Below are positions 54,434 to 63,729 of a stretch of DNA of 64,000 bases, one piece after another. This DNA is from Gammaproteobacteria bacterium. GTDB taxonomy: Bacteria > Pseudomonadota > Gammaproteobacteria > UBA4575. The notes beneath the pieces were generated by a model, which saw only the letters and a list, made by a program, of their open reading frames with translations, was not told where the DNA came from and did no database searches. Made by a program: the position numbers and the translations under genes. The stretch is taken from NCBI GenBank assembly GCA_028279275.1, contig JANQOB010000002.1, positions 124,001 to 188,000 of the forward strand, read 5' to 3'. Position 1 is the first letter of the stretch. Each line of letters begins with the position of its first letter.

Positions 54434-55810
54434 ATGAGTATTGGAACTGAATCAAACCCCTTAAAAGTAGCTATTGTAGGTAGTGGTCCAAGTGGTTTCT
54501 ATGCAACCGAAGCATTGATTAAATCGGACTTTGTTGTCGAAGTTGATTTAATTGAAAGATTACCCGTACCCTTTGGTTTAGTGCGTAGTGGTGTGGCGCC
54601 AGATCATCCTAAACTCAAACAAGCCATTGAAGTGTATAAAAAGATTGCACAAAGTCCTGAATTTAACTTTGTTGGTAATGTTACAGTTGGCCAAGATATT
54701 AAAGCTGAAGACATACAAAAAACACACCATGCTGTTATTTACACTTGTGGGGCAGAAACAGATCGTAAACTTGGTATCCCAGGAGAAGATCTATTAGGTA
54801 GTTACACGGCAACAGAATTTGTAGGTTGGTATAACGGTCACCCGGATTATCGAGATCGCACTTTTGATCTCTCACATGAAACCGCCATTGTGATTGGTCA
54901 AGGAAATGTGGCTGCAGATGTTTCGCGGATTCTGGCAAAGTCTGTAGATGAATTAAAACATACAGATATTTCTCAACACGCACTGGATGCTTTGGCTGAC
55001 AGCAAAATTAAAACAATATACGTAGTGGGACGCCGTGGGCCCGCACAGGCAAAATTTGCTTCAAAAGAATTAAAAGAGTTTTTGGAAATAGAAAATTGTC
55101 GACCTTATATTGATCCTAAAGAACTAGAACTTAATGAAACCAGTCAACAAGAACTGGAAATGAAAGAAGGACGTGGAAATAAAAAGAATGTAGAAATCTT
55201 TCAAAAGTTTGCTGAATCCGAAGATACAGGAAAACCGCGTACATGTATTTCAACATTCTTAAAAAGCCCTGTTCGTCTGGAAGGGGAAGGGCGCTTAGAA
55301 AAAGCCGTGTTTGAAATTAATGAACTATCAGGTGAACCCTTCAATCAATCAGCAAAAGGCACGGGTGAAACCATGGAAATTGAATGCGGAATATTATTTC
55401 GCAGCATTGGTTATAACGGGGTTCCGATACCAGGTGTACCTTTTTATGATCGTTGGGGCACTATTCCTAATGAGAATGGACGCATCACAACAGAACAAGG
55501 TGGTGATGTAGTGCCCGGACTGTATACAGCGGGTTGGATTAAACGCGGACCTTCAGGAATTATCGGTACCAATCGTGCTTGTGCTGTAGAGTCGGTAGAT
55601 ATGTTATTAGAAGACGTGTCTAAATTACCTGCAGACAAACCAGGTCGTGAAGGACTGTATAAAATTCTAGATGCAAATAGTGTTCAATACATTAATTATG
55701 ATCAATGGATGAAAATTGATGCCGCTGAAGTGACAGCAGGTGAGCCCAAAGGTAAGCCACGCGAAAAATTCACACGTCGTGAAGAAATGCTAGCCATTGC
55801 AAACAATTAA
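54434..55810 (+). CDS. fprA: Ferredoxin/flavodoxin--NADP+ reductase (FprA / adrenodoxin-reductase type)
   Basis: 458 residues. An N-terminal FAD fold (VAIVGSGPSGFYATEALI), the FprA-type segment LPVPFGLVRSGVAPDHPKLK, an NADP region (AIVIGQGNVAADVSRIL), a Gly-rich core (VVGRRGPAQAKFASKELKEF), and the end segment RGPSGIIGTNRACAVESV. It moves electrons between ferredoxin and NADP. Together with fdxA upstream it is the natural outlet for low-potential electrons. The start has a GGAATGG-type ribosome site. Confidence 0.9.
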   Translation: MSIGTESNPLKVAIVGSGPSGFYATEALIKSDFVVEVDLIERLPVPFGLVRSGVAPDHPKLKQAIEVYKKIAQSPEFNFVGNVTVGQDIKAEDIQKTHHAVIYTCGAETDRKLGIPGEDLLGSYTATEFVGWYNGHPDYRDRTFDLSHETAIVIGQGNVAADVSRILAKSVDELKHTDISQHALDALADSKIKTIYVVGRRGPAQAKFASKELKEFLEIENCRPYIDPKELELNETSQQELEMKEGRGNKKNVEIFQKFAESEDTGKPRTCISTFLKSPVRLEGEGRLEKAVFEINELSGEPFNQSAKGTGETMEIECGILFRSIGYNGVPIPGVPFYDRWGTIPNENGRITTEQGGDVVPGLYTAGWIKRGPSGIIGTNRACAVESVDMLLEDVSKLPADKPGREGLYKILDANSVQYINYDQWMKIDAAEVTAGEPKGKPREKFTRREEMLAIANN

Positions 55811-55996
55811 TTATTTATAACAACACTCTGCTTGAGTTATTACTATTACTAGATCAGCGGTATTAAAAGTTCATGTAGATTCTATACTATTACTATTAAG
55901 TTATTGTAGAGAAGTAAATTCCTAGTGAATACAAGATATTGCTTGATAATGTTATATTTAGTCGAATTCAAATAACCAACAGTGGAGTTTTCTATC

Positions 55997-56803
55997 ATGC
56001 AGATGTCAAGATTAAATTCTTTTCTACTGAGCAGTTTATTCTTTTCAACATTGGCAATATTAAGCATGCCATTGCATGCAGATGGTGTATCAGGTTCTGC
56101 GGCTGGAGGAAGTACTTCTGGTGCGGATAGTCAGTTGGAATCATGTGCAGAACCACTAGGCACGTTGGCGGTACATGAAGATCAAACGGCATCTTGGTGG
56201 CATCATTACTATCGTCGTTACCCTACTTTGGGAAGTACTACACCTTTGTTACGTTTAATGGTGCAGCAATCGAATTGCTTTGTGGTAGTGGAAAGAGGCA
56301 AGGCGATGGAAAATGTAATGGGTGAGCGAGAGCTGGAACAAGCAGGTGAAACACGAGAAGGGAGTAATTTCGGTAAAGGGCAAATGGTTGCTGCAGACTA
56401 CACGATGAGTCCTGAGATTCAGATATCAGAAGAAACCGGTGGTGCGAAAGGAAAGTTATTTGGCAAATTAGGGGGTGCAGGGGACTTGTTAGATAGTGTG
56501 GCTGGAAAATTAAAAAGAGATGAAGCGTCAACTACACTTTTGTTAATTGATAATCGTTCCAGTGTGCAAGTAGCTGCCGCGCAAGGTTCATCCAAAAAAT
56601 TCAGCTTTGGTGGTGGTGTTGGAATTTTTGGTAGCCAAGGTGGTGGTACAGCTTCAGCATTTACTAAAACCCCAGAAGGTAAAGTGATTGCAGCGGCTTT
56701 TGCAAATTCCTATAACAATATGGTTAAAGCGTTGCGAAATTACAGAGCACAAAATGTTAAAGGTGGACTTGGTAAAGGTGGTAAACTACAAGTAGGCGAG
56801 TAA
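55997..56803 (+). CDS. CsgG/HfaB-like secreted protein
   Basis: 268 residues with a signal peptide (MQMSRLNSFLLSSLFFSTLAILSMPLHA). The CsgG-type core is recognisable: LRLMVQQSNCFVVVERGKAMENVMGERELEQAGETREG...GQMVAADYTMSPEIQI. CsgG family members form outer-membrane secretion pores, but here the lipobox cysteine after the signal is missing and a low-complexity Gly/Ser stretch follows the signal. No curli genes are adjacent, so its role is open. A terminator follows. Confidence 0.7.
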   Translation: MQMSRLNSFLLSSLFFSTLAILSMPLHADGVSGSAAGGSTSGADSQLESCAEPLGTLAVHEDQTASWWHHYYRRYPTLGSTTPLLRLMVQQSNCFVVVERGKAMENVMGERELEQAGETREGSNFGKGQMVAADYTMSPEIQISEETGGAKGKLFGKLGGAGDLLDSVAGKLKRDEASTTLLLIDNRSSVQVAAAQGSSKKFSFGGGVGIFGSQGGGTASAFTKTPEGKVIAAAFANSYNNMVKALRNYRAQNVKGGLGKGGKLQVGE

Positions 56804-56823
56804 TAATTCATATCATAAATTGT

Positions 56824-56851
56824 AAAAGGCAGCCTTATGGCTGCCTTTTTT
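56824..56851 (+). terminator. Rho-independent terminator
   Basis: AAAAGGCAGCC (56824-56834), a TTAT loop and GGCTGCCTTTTTT (from 56839) form a strong hairpin with T-run, 21 bases after the CsgG-like gene. Confidence 0.88.
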
Positions 56852-56871
56852 ATTGCACATTTAAATTACAT

Positions 56872-58206
56872 ATGTCATCTACATCCAAGATTGAGCACAT
56901 AAGCTTATTTGAGGCCATGAAATATTGGTTAAAGCTAGGGTTTATTAGTTTTGGTGGACCCGCAGGACAAATAAGTATGATGCACCAAGAATTAGTGGAG
57001 CGTAGACGATGGATTTCTGAACATCGTTTCTTGCATGCGCTTAATTACACCATGGTATTGCCAGGGCCAGAAGCGCAACAATTAGCGACTTATATGGGTT
57101 GGCTTATGCATGGTGTAAAGGGTGGACTGATTGCAGGCAGCTTATTTGTTTTACCTTCACTTTTCATTCTTATCACCTTAACTTGGATTTATTTGGAATA
57201 TGGCAATACGCAAATTGTTGCAGGAGTTTTATATGGTGTGAAACCTGCAGTCACTGCCATTGTTTTATTTGCAGCATACCGAATTGGTTTGCGTGCACTA
57301 AAAAATAATGTTTTACGCACCCTGGCATTGCTTGCCTTCATTGCTATTTTTTATTTTCAAATACCATTTCCATTAATTGTAATAGGTGCAGGCATTTTAG
57401 GTTTTCTTGGTTCTAAAATTGTTCCTGATTATTTCAATGCAGAGTTACATAAAACAGAAGCGCATGAGTCATTTGGTCCAGCTGTAATTGACGATGAAAC
57501 GCCGATACCAAATTACGCAAAATTAACTTGGAGCAGAGTAGTAATTTTTGTTTCAATAGGTGTAGCTATTGGAATAAGTGTATTAGCATTTTTATATTTT
57601 AAATTTGGTTGGAGTAATACACTTACACAAATGGCAATTTTTTTTACTAAAGCTGCATTAGTAACTTTTGGTGGTGCTTATGCGGTATTACCATATGTAT
57701 ATCAAGGGGGTGTTGACCAATTTGGTTGGTTAACTGCAACACAAATGATCGATGGATTGGCATTAGGTGAGACCACTCCTGGACCATTGATCATGGTAGT
57801 AACGTTTGTAGGTTTTGTGGGAGGCTGGACTAAAGAGATTTTTGGTCCCGAACTTTTACCTCTTGCAGGGATAGCTGCTGCATGCGTAGCAACGTTTTTT
57901 ACTTTTTTACCATCTTTTCTTTTTATCTTTGTCGGTGGTCCCGCAATAGAAGCAACACGGGGTGATTTGCATTTTACTGCACCACTTTTAGGAATTACTG
58001 CTGCTGTAGTGGGTGTGATTGTTAATCTTGCAGTATTTTTTGCTTATCACGTATTTTGGCCGTCAGGATTTGAAGGTAATTTTGATTGGCTTTCATTACT
58101 TATTGGTGTACTGGCATTTATTGCGCTGTATAAATTTGAGATTGATATTGTAAAAGTGATTATAGTTTGCGCGATATTTGGCGGCTTCTTTTCAATAATT
58201 TCTTAA
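56872..58206 (+). CDS. chrA: Chromate transporter (CHR family, fused two-domain)
   Basis: 444 residues with about 10-12 membrane helices. Two homologous halves each begin with the CHR motif: FGGPAGQISMMHQELVERRRW in the first half and FGGAYAVLPYVYQGG in the second, followed in the second by ETTPGPLIMVVTFVGF. It exports chromate, or in some strains other oxyanions. It is 8 bases before the MFS gene on the same strand, so likely cotranscribed. Confidence 0.9.
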   Translation: MSSTSKIEHISLFEAMKYWLKLGFISFGGPAGQISMMHQELVERRRWISEHRFLHALNYTMVLPGPEAQQLATYMGWLMHGVKGGLIAGSLFVLPSLFILITLTWIYLEYGNTQIVAGVLYGVKPAVTAIVLFAAYRIGLRALKNNVLRTLALLAFIAIFYFQIPFPLIVIGAGILGFLGSKIVPDYFNAELHKTEAHESFGPAVIDDETPIPNYAKLTWSRVVIFVSIGVAIGISVLAFLYFKFGWSNTLTQMAIFFTKAALVTFGGAYAVLPYVYQGGVDQFGWLTATQMIDGLALGETTPGPLIMVVTFVGFVGGWTKEIFGPELLPLAGIAAACVATFFTFLPSFLFIFVGGPAIEATRGDLHFTAPLLGITAAVVGVIVNLAVFFAYHVFWPSGFEGNFDWLSLLIGVLAFIALYKFEIDIVKVIIVCAIFGGFFSIIS

Positions 58207-58213
58207 TTGCAAA

Positions 58214-59488
58214 TTGTCTACAAAACAAAAAATATTTCTGATTATAGGTTTGGTTATAGCGGGTGAGGTGATTTTTGCCTTGCCATTTCATTTAGGTCGT
58301 TTCTTTAGGCCTACTATGCTTGAGATGTTTGATCTTACTGCAACTCAGTTAGGGGCTGCACAGGGCGTATATGGCATTGTTGCAATGTTAGCTTATTTCC
58401 CTGGAGGATTGTTAGCAGATCGATTTCCTATATATAAACTTATGTCGTTTTCTTTATGGATGACTGCATTAGGTGGTTTTTATATGTCCACATTTCCAAG
58501 CTATGTGGAATCTATACTACTGTTCGGTTTTTTTGGGTTTTCTACAATACTATTATTTTGGGGTGCATTAATTCGAGCTACGAGAGAATGGGGTGGGCAA
58601 AAGGGGCAAGGTTTAGCATTCGGCATTTTGGAGGGAGGGAGAGGATTATTAGCAGTAGTGTTAGCTTCAATTGGAGTTTTATTGTTTCAATTTTCTTTTC
58701 CACTAGGTTATGAGTCTGCAACATTTGCTGAAAAGCAGAACGCGTTTAGAACAGTGATTTTGGGTTATTCGCTAGTCACAGCATTAATCGGTGTTTATAT
58801 ATGGATAGTATTTAGAAAATTCTCATATACACATCAACACTCAGATAAAAAACCATTTTGGTCGCAGATTTCAAATAATGCAAAGCATATATTTTCGATA
58901 CCTAGTGTATGGCTTCAATCATTAATTGTAATATCAGCATATGTTGGCTTTAAAGGATTTGATAATTATTCTTTATATGCCGTAGATGTTTATGGGGTCG
59001 ATGAGATTGAAGCTGCAAAAATTATCACACTCGGTTCATGGACGCGCCCCGTTATCGCAATTATTATTGGTCTGATTGCAGATCGTTTTGATGCAATTAA
59101 AATGCTTTGCCTTAGTTTTCTATTACTGCTTTGTGTAGATAGTTATTTCGCATTCACTACTCCAAATATTAATTTTACTTGGCTATTGCTTACTAATATT
59201 TTATTAACTTGTATTGCAATTTTTGCATTACGGACTCTTTATTTTGCTATTTTTGAAGAAATTAAATTGTCAATAATGTTTACTGGAAGTGCAGTGGGGC
59301 TAATTTCTATTATCGGTTTTACACCGGATGTATTTGTACTCTATGTTGCAGGATTGTTAATTGACCGTTCTCCTGGGCTTGAAGGGCACCAGCACTTTTT
59401 CATGTTTCTTGCTGCATTTGCCGTGATCGGTTTAATTGCTAGTATCACGCTCTATAAATTAGTTGTAAGAAAAAACTTTTCTAGTTAA
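58214..59488 (+). CDS. Major facilitator superfamily permease
   Basis: 424 residues with about 12 membrane helices. It starts with TTG at 58214 (MSTKQKIFLIIG...). The MFS loop 2-3 motif appears as GGLLADRFPIYKL, and the second-half counterpart GLIADRFDAIK follows. The substrate is unknown. The link to chrA suggests anion or metal handling, but that is only positional evidence. Confidence 0.82.
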   Translation: MSTKQKIFLIIGLVIAGEVIFALPFHLGRFFRPTMLEMFDLTATQLGAAQGVYGIVAMLAYFPGGLLADRFPIYKLMSFSLWMTALGGFYMSTFPSYVESILLFGFFGFSTILLFWGALIRATREWGGQKGQGLAFGILEGGRGLLAVVLASIGVLLFQFSFPLGYESATFAEKQNAFRTVILGYSLVTALIGVYIWIVFRKFSYTHQHSDKKPFWSQISNNAKHIFSIPSVWLQSLIVISAYVGFKGFDNYSLYAVDVYGVDEIEAAKIITLGSWTRPVIAIIIGLIADRFDAIKMLCLSFLLLLCVDSYFAFTTPNINFTWLLLTNILLTCIAIFALRTLYFAIFEEIKLSIMFTGSAVGLISIIGFTPDVFVLYVAGLLIDRSPGLEGHQHFFMFLAAFAVIGLIASITLYKLVVRKNFSS

Positions 59489-59637
59489 TAAAAGCTGGGT
59501 ATCAAATTTTTATCTAAATAAAAATTAAAGGCCCAATGGTTTCTTCATGTTGATTACTCAAAATATCAATATTGCAGTACTTAATATGCTTTTATAGTTT
59601 TAAAATGTTGCATCCAATTAAGCATTTTGAGATCGGT

Positions 59638-60180
59638 ATGATATTTCCTCCAATACCAGAAAACGAGCTACTGCGTTTACAGGCATTGTATACACTCAAG
59701 GTATTGGATACTCCAGAAGATGAAAGGTTTGACTGGGTCACGCGTTTTGCAGCCGAAAAACTTATTGTTCCGATTTGTCTAATTACTTTAATAGACCGAG
59801 AGCGCCAGTGGTTCAAATCTACCTGGGGTGTAGATACCAAAGAACTGCCAAGAAACCTTTCTATCTGTGCCCATGCAATTTGTGTAGTTAAGGCTCACTA
59901 TCCTAGACGGCGAGTATTCGAAATCAGTGATACGCACAAAGACAGTAGATTTTTTGATCATCCCCTAATTGTCGGAGAGCCTAAGGTTCGTTCTTATATC
60001 AGCTTTATTTTACAGATTGAGCCGGGGTTGAATGTGGGAACACTATGTTTAGTGGATAAACGTCCAAGAAAATTCAATGAATATGAAATTGATCTCATTA
60101 TCGAATTAGGAAAGATGACAGAGGAGTTATTGATTTACGAAGGACGCAATTCGACTGAAACCTTCAATAAGCTAAACTAG
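59638..60180 (+). CDS. GAF-domain protein
   Basis: About 180 residues; the ATG at 59638 (MIFPPIPENELLRLQALYTLKVLDTPEDERFDWVTRFAAEKL) matches the common GAF sensor N-terminus. The core holds PICLITLIDRERQWFKSTWG, ICAHAI, and GTLCLVDKRPRKFNEYEIDLIIELGKMTEELL. No kinase, cyclase or other output domain is attached, which is unusual because such GAF modules normally lead an output domain. It may act through a partner. Confidence 0.75.
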   Translation: MIFPPIPENELLRLQALYTLKVLDTPEDERFDWVTRFAAEKLIVPICLITLIDRERQWFKSTWGVDTKELPRNLSICAHAICVVKAHYPRRRVFEISDTHKDSRFFDHPLIVGEPKVRSYISFILQIEPGLNVGTLCLVDKRPRKFNEYEIDLIIELGKMTEELLIYEGRNSTETFNKLN

Positions 60181-60190
60181 CTTACCTGAC

Positions 60191-60235
60191 GCGACTGTCG
60201 CTGAGTAAATCGCACAATAATTGTGCGACATACTC
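60191..60235. repeat. Two adjacent palindromes (REP-like or operator)
   Basis: GCGACTGTCGC at 60191-60201 is a perfect 11-base palindrome around one T. At 60203-60235 the order is GAGTA, two bases, TCGCACAAT, A, ATTGTGCGA, two bases, TACTC. The inner 19-base palindrome (60210-60228) is perfect. The pair lies in a 154-base gap between the GAF gene and a thioredoxin-fold gene. It lacks a T-run, so it is not a classic terminator. It could be an operator, a bidirectional terminator or a REP-like unit. Confidence 0.6.
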
Positions 60236-60334
60236 TGAAAGCCAAGGGATGGACAAATTGAATAAATACTTTGTGTAAGAAATTTACAGAGTTACCTGTC
60301 TATTCTCTAGGCTTAAATAAAACTAGGAGAAAAT

Positions 60335-60766
60335 ATGCAAAAGTTCATCTACTTACTCATCCCTATAATATTTTTTGTACTACCTTTTACCTCACATAGT
60401 GCTGAAGAAGGCTCTTCCGATGTTAAACCTGCCGTGTATGGTGTTCTGATGTATGCAGATTGGTGTGGTAGTTGCAAAGCATTAGATCCTAAGATTTCTC
60501 AAGCTAGAGAAGAAGCTAATCTTGATCAACAGGATATCTTGTTTGTGCGTTGGGATTTGACGGATGAGGTGACTAGCCATCAAGCAAAAATGATGGCGGC
60601 AGTACTTGGTTTAAGCGACTTATATGAAGCGAATGCCGGTAAGACTGGTTTCATGCTTTTGGTTGATGCGGATTCAGGCGAGAAACTTGCACAACTTACT
60701 ACGAAGCATGAAGCAGCTGAAATTGCTACAAAAATTCAAGCGAGTATTAAATCTGCAAAGTCTTAA
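60335..60766 (+). CDS. Secreted thioredoxin-fold protein
   Basis: 143 residues. Signal peptide MQKFIYLLIPIIFFVLPFTSHSA. The redox motif is YADWCGSCKALDPKI (C-x2-C). The remaining fold includes FVRWDLTDEV and a late GKTGFMLLVDADSG where the cis-proline loop should be, but no Pro is present, which is unusual. It may be a thiol reductase or a holdase. It stands alone between the palindromes and a strong terminator. Confidence 0.8.
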   Translation: MQKFIYLLIPIIFFVLPFTSHSAEEGSSDVKPAVYGVLMYADWCGSCKALDPKISQAREEANLDQQDILFVRWDLTDEVTSHQAKMMAAVLGLSDLYEANAGKTGFMLLVDADSGEKLAQLTTKHEAAEIATKIQASIKSAKS

Positions 60767-60785
60767 ATGTTTACAACCCAGATAA

Positions 60786-60826
60786 CCAACAGTATTAATT
60801 CTGATTAATACTGTTGGCTTTGTTTT
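60786..60826 (+). terminator. Rho-independent terminator
   Basis: CCAACAGTATTAAT (60786-60799) pairs perfectly with ATTAATACTGTTGG (60804-60817), 14 bp with a 4-base loop, then CTTTGTTTT. Confidence 0.88.
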
Positions 60827-60839
60827 ATAATAATGATAA

Positions 60840-61544
60840 ATGTCAGCAAAAGAAGTATCTCGTACACTGAGAAGGATTGCAGATCCTGAATATGCTAAGC
60901 ATTCACTACGTTTTTTTAAAACGGGTAAAGGTGAATATGGTGAAGGGGATAAATTTTTAGGGATACGTGTTCCGGTTCTTCGTCAACATGCGAAAAAATA
61001 TAAAGATACTGAATTAAATGAAATCCACAACTTACTCAAATCAAATTATCACGAAGAACGCTTATGCGCACTGTTTCTGTTGACTTACTTTTACCAACAG
61101 GGCAATAAACGAGATAAGGCTGCTGCATACAAGCTTTATCTGAAAAATACTCAATACATTAATAACTGGGATTTAGTGGATGCCAGTGCTCATAAAATAA
61201 TAGGACCGCACCTTTTTGAAAGGAATCGAGCTCCTCTTTATAAGCTATGCAATTCGAAGCTTCTTTGGGATCGGCGAATTGCAATAATTTCAACCTATTA
61301 TTTCATAAAAAATCAACAATTCGACGACACACTAGCCTTGTCTGAGATACTACTCGATGATGAGGAAGATTTAATGCACAAGGCAGTAGGCTGGATGCTA
61401 AGAGAAGTGGGGAAGCATAAAATTGAAGTCGAAAGAAAGTTTCTAAAAGTGCATTATAAAAAAATGCCACGAACTATGTTGCGTTATGCGATTGAAAGGT
61501 TTCCAGAACGTGAGCGAAAGAAGTACTTGCAGGGTGATATCTAA
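60840..61544 (+). CDS. DNA alkylation repair enzyme (AlkD-like HEAT-repeat glycosylase)
   Basis: 234 residues, helical, HEAT-repeat type. Family segments are FKTGKGEYGEGDKFLGIRVPVLRQHAKKYKDTELNEIHNLLKSNYHEERLCALFLLTYFYQ, then NNWDLVDASAHKIIGPHLF, WDRRIAIISTYYFIKNQQFDDTL, and HKAVGWMLREVGKH. AlkD removes positively charged alkylated bases. The Asp of NNWDLVD and Trp/Arg of WDRRIAI are the catalytic-surface residues in the family. The ATG at 60840 lies 14 bases after the terminator. Confidence 0.88.
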   Translation: MSAKEVSRTLRRIADPEYAKHSLRFFKTGKGEYGEGDKFLGIRVPVLRQHAKKYKDTELNEIHNLLKSNYHEERLCALFLLTYFYQQGNKRDKAAAYKLYLKNTQYINNWDLVDASAHKIIGPHLFERNRAPLYKLCNSKLLWDRRIAIISTYYFIKNQQFDDTLALSEILLDDEEDLMHKAVGWMLREVGKHKIEVERKFLKVHYKKMPRTMLRYAIERFPERERKKYLQGDI

Positions 61545-61635
61545 CTGCTATTTTGGTATGCATTAATAGTTGTTATTGAAAAGATTATATATATGATAGT
61601 TTGTGCGCGATAGGATAAAGCGCGTATAACAAACT

Positions 61636-62571
61636 ATGAATTCAGTAATCTCGGTAACTAATTTGTCTAAAGTATATGGAGGCGGGCATCGTGCTCTCAA
61701 CGATGTCAGCTTGGATATACGAGCGGGTGAAATCCTTGCGCTACTCGGGCCTAATGGTGCGGGTAAAACTACGCTAATCTCAATAATTTGTGGAATTGTG
61801 AACCCCACAGAAGGTTCAGTGATTGTTGATGGTCATGACATCATTGATGAATATCGAATTACACGAAGTAAGATCGGTTTAGTTCCTCAAGAACTTACTT
61901 TAAGCATGTTTGTGAGTGTTTGGGACACGATTTGTTTCAGTCGAGGTCTGTTTGGTAAAAAACCCGATCCTGCTTATCTAGAACAATTGCTTAAAGATTT
62001 ATCACTTTGGGATAAAAAAGATAATGATATTTTAACTTTATCCGGGGGGATGAAACGTCGTGTATTAATCGCAAAAGCATTGTCTCATGAACCAGAAATT
62101 TTATTCTTAGATGAACCAACTGCTGGGGTGGATGTTGAACTACGAAAAGATATGTGGGATCTGGTTGAAAAACTTAGACAATCCGGTGTCACAATAATCT
62201 TAACTACTCACTATATTGAAGAGGCGGAAGAAATTGCAGATCGTGTAGGAGTCATAAACAAAGGTGAACTTATTGTTATTGACGAAAAGGAAGCGTTGAA
62301 ACATAAATTAGGTAAACGTCAAATGATTGTTGAATTGGAAGAGTCAATCAGTTCCATTCCTCAGTCATTGACATTATGGTCACTAGAATTATCTTCTGAA
62401 GGCGATCAGCTTACCTATACATATGACAGTCATAGTGAGCATACAGGCATCGCTGAATTATTGCGCGCAATAGATCAGGCAGGATTATTGCTAAAAGATG
62501 TGAATACAAGCCAAAGCTCTTTAGAAGATATTTTTATAAATCTAGTGAATACTCCTTCGCAGGTTTCATGA
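61636..62571 (+). CDS. ABC transporter ATPase (YadG-like)
   Basis: 311 residues. Walker [11 protein letters not shown]-loop VPQEL, signature [15 protein letters not shown], Walker [18 protein letters not shown]-loop [16 protein letters not shown]-terminal domain of about 80 residues follows, typical of ABC-2 exporters. It overlaps the permease by 4 bases (ATGA). This pair is like YadG/YadH; the exported compound is unknown. Confidence 0.9.
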   Translation: MNSVISVTNLSKVYGGGHRALNDVSLDIRAGEILALLGPNGAGKTTLISIICGIVNPTEGSVIVDGHDIIDEYRITRSKIGLVPQELTLSMFVSVWDTICFSRGLFGKKPDPAYLEQLLKDLSLWDKKDNDILTLSGGMKRRVLIAKALSHEPEILFLDEPTAGVDVELRKDMWDLVEKLRQSGVTIILTTHYIEEAEEIADRVGVINKGELIVIDEKEALKHKLGKRQMIVELEESISSIPQSLTLWSLELSSEGDQLTYTYDSHSEHTGIAELLRAIDQAGLLLKDVNTSQSSLEDIFINLVNTPSQVS

Positions 62572-63332
62572 TGAATGTACAAGCAGTAAAAGTAATATAT
62601 AAATATGAAATGTTGCGTGCATGGGATACGTTATTGCAAAGTTTTGCATCACCTGTAATTTCTACAGTTTTATATTTTGTGGTTTTCGGCTCTGCTATTG
62701 GAGGCCGTATAGAAAGTATCGAAGGTGTATCTTATGGCGCATTCATTGTGCCTGGACTGATAATGTTAGCACTGCTTACCCAAAGTGTTTCCAATGCGTC
62801 ATTTGGAATTTATTTCCCACGCTTCACGGGAACAATATATGAAACTCTTTCTGCACCTATTTCATACATAGAAATTATACTTGGCTATGTAGGTGCTGCT
62901 GCGAGCAAGTCCTTTATTATTGGATTGATAATTCTTGCCACCGCAGGTTTTTTTGTTGAATTAAATGTTGTGCATCCGATTTGGATGATGGGTTTCTTGA
63001 TTCTAACTTGTATTTCATTCAGTTTGCTTGGTTTTATAATAGGGTTATGGGCAGAAAGTTTTGAACAACTTCAACTGATTCCATTATTAGTCATTACACC
63101 TCTAGTATTTTTAGGTGGAAGCTTTTATACAATTGATATGCTGCCTCCTGCATGGCAAACAGTAAGCTTATTCAATCCCGTAGTGTATCTGGTGAGCGGT
63201 TTTCGTTGGAGCTTTTATGAAGTTTCAGATGTTAGTGTCCACATCAGTCTTTTAATGGTGCTGCTATTTGCATCGATTTGCTTAACGATTGTTTGGTGGA
63301 TGTTCAAAACCGGGTACCGTTTAAAACACTAA
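62568..63332 (+). CDS. ABC-2-type transporter permease (YadH-like)
   Basis: 254 residues with about six membrane helices. The family segments are [24 protein letters not shown] near the N-terminus, [30 protein letters not shown], and [43 protein letters not shown], which is the ABC-2 signature. It pairs with the ATPase at 61636-62571. Drug/carbohydrate export is the general role. Confidence 0.9.
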   Translation: MMNVQAVKVIYKYEMLRAWDTLLQSFASPVISTVLYFVVFGSAIGGRIESIEGVSYGAFIVPGLIMLALLTQSVSNASFGIYFPRFTGTIYETLSAPISYIEIILGYVGAAASKSFIIGLIILATAGFFVELNVVHPIWMMGFLILTCISFSLLGFIIGLWAESFEQLQLIPLLVITPLVFLGGSFYTIDMLPPAWQTVSLFNPVVYLVSGFRWSFYEVSDVSVHISLLMVLLFASICLTIVWWMFKTGYRLKH

Positions 63333-63395
63333 TATAATAGCGATTTACGGTTGTTCTTCTGGAGATCTAAGGGTAATGATTTTAGGTAGGTGATC

Positions 63396-63494
63396 CTAGG
63401 GGAATACGAATGCCATGATTATTGCGTATAAAACAATCACCACCCCTACTATCAGAGCGATCATGTCATATTTTTTATACTCTTTTTTGTCCAC
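63396..63494 (-). CDS. 32-residue predicted membrane protein
   Basis: GTG start at 63494 with AGGTG about 6 bases upstream; stop TAG at 63396. A charged N-terminus (DKKEYKKYDM) is followed by one hydrophobic helix (IALIVGVVIVLYAIIMAFVF). Short single-pass proteins of this form are common and often missed. I do not recognise it. It could also be a chance frame, though the sharp charge/hydrophobic boundary argues against that. Confidence 0.45.
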   Translation of the reverse strand: MDKKEYKKYDMIALIVGVVIVLYAIIMAFVFP

Positions 63495-63570
63495 AAGTAA
63501 CACCTAATTATTTGTCACTTATATATACAAACTTACTACTGATTTGACGATTTAAATATTAAAAATTACT

Positions 63571-63590
63571 AATGATTATCATGATAATTA
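63571..63590. promoter_or_regulatory. Fur-like palindrome
   Basis: ATTATCATGATAAT (63575-63588) is a perfect 14-base palindrome whose core (GATTATCATGATAATTA) resembles a Fur box. It lies in a 397-base gap, between the 32-residue gene on the minus strand and the partial gene starting at 63730. The rest of this gap is AT-rich with no other recognised element. Confidence 0.45.
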
Positions 63591-63729
63591 CTTATAAAAA
63601 AACAAAATTAATTATTTTCTTTATCAATCTTTTTCATAAGTAAATTGAATTACGTTTGCGCTATTTTAAAATCACCCAGAAGCGTATACTTTTTTATTAT
63701 TAACTTAACGCAAAATCAGGAGGCAAATC

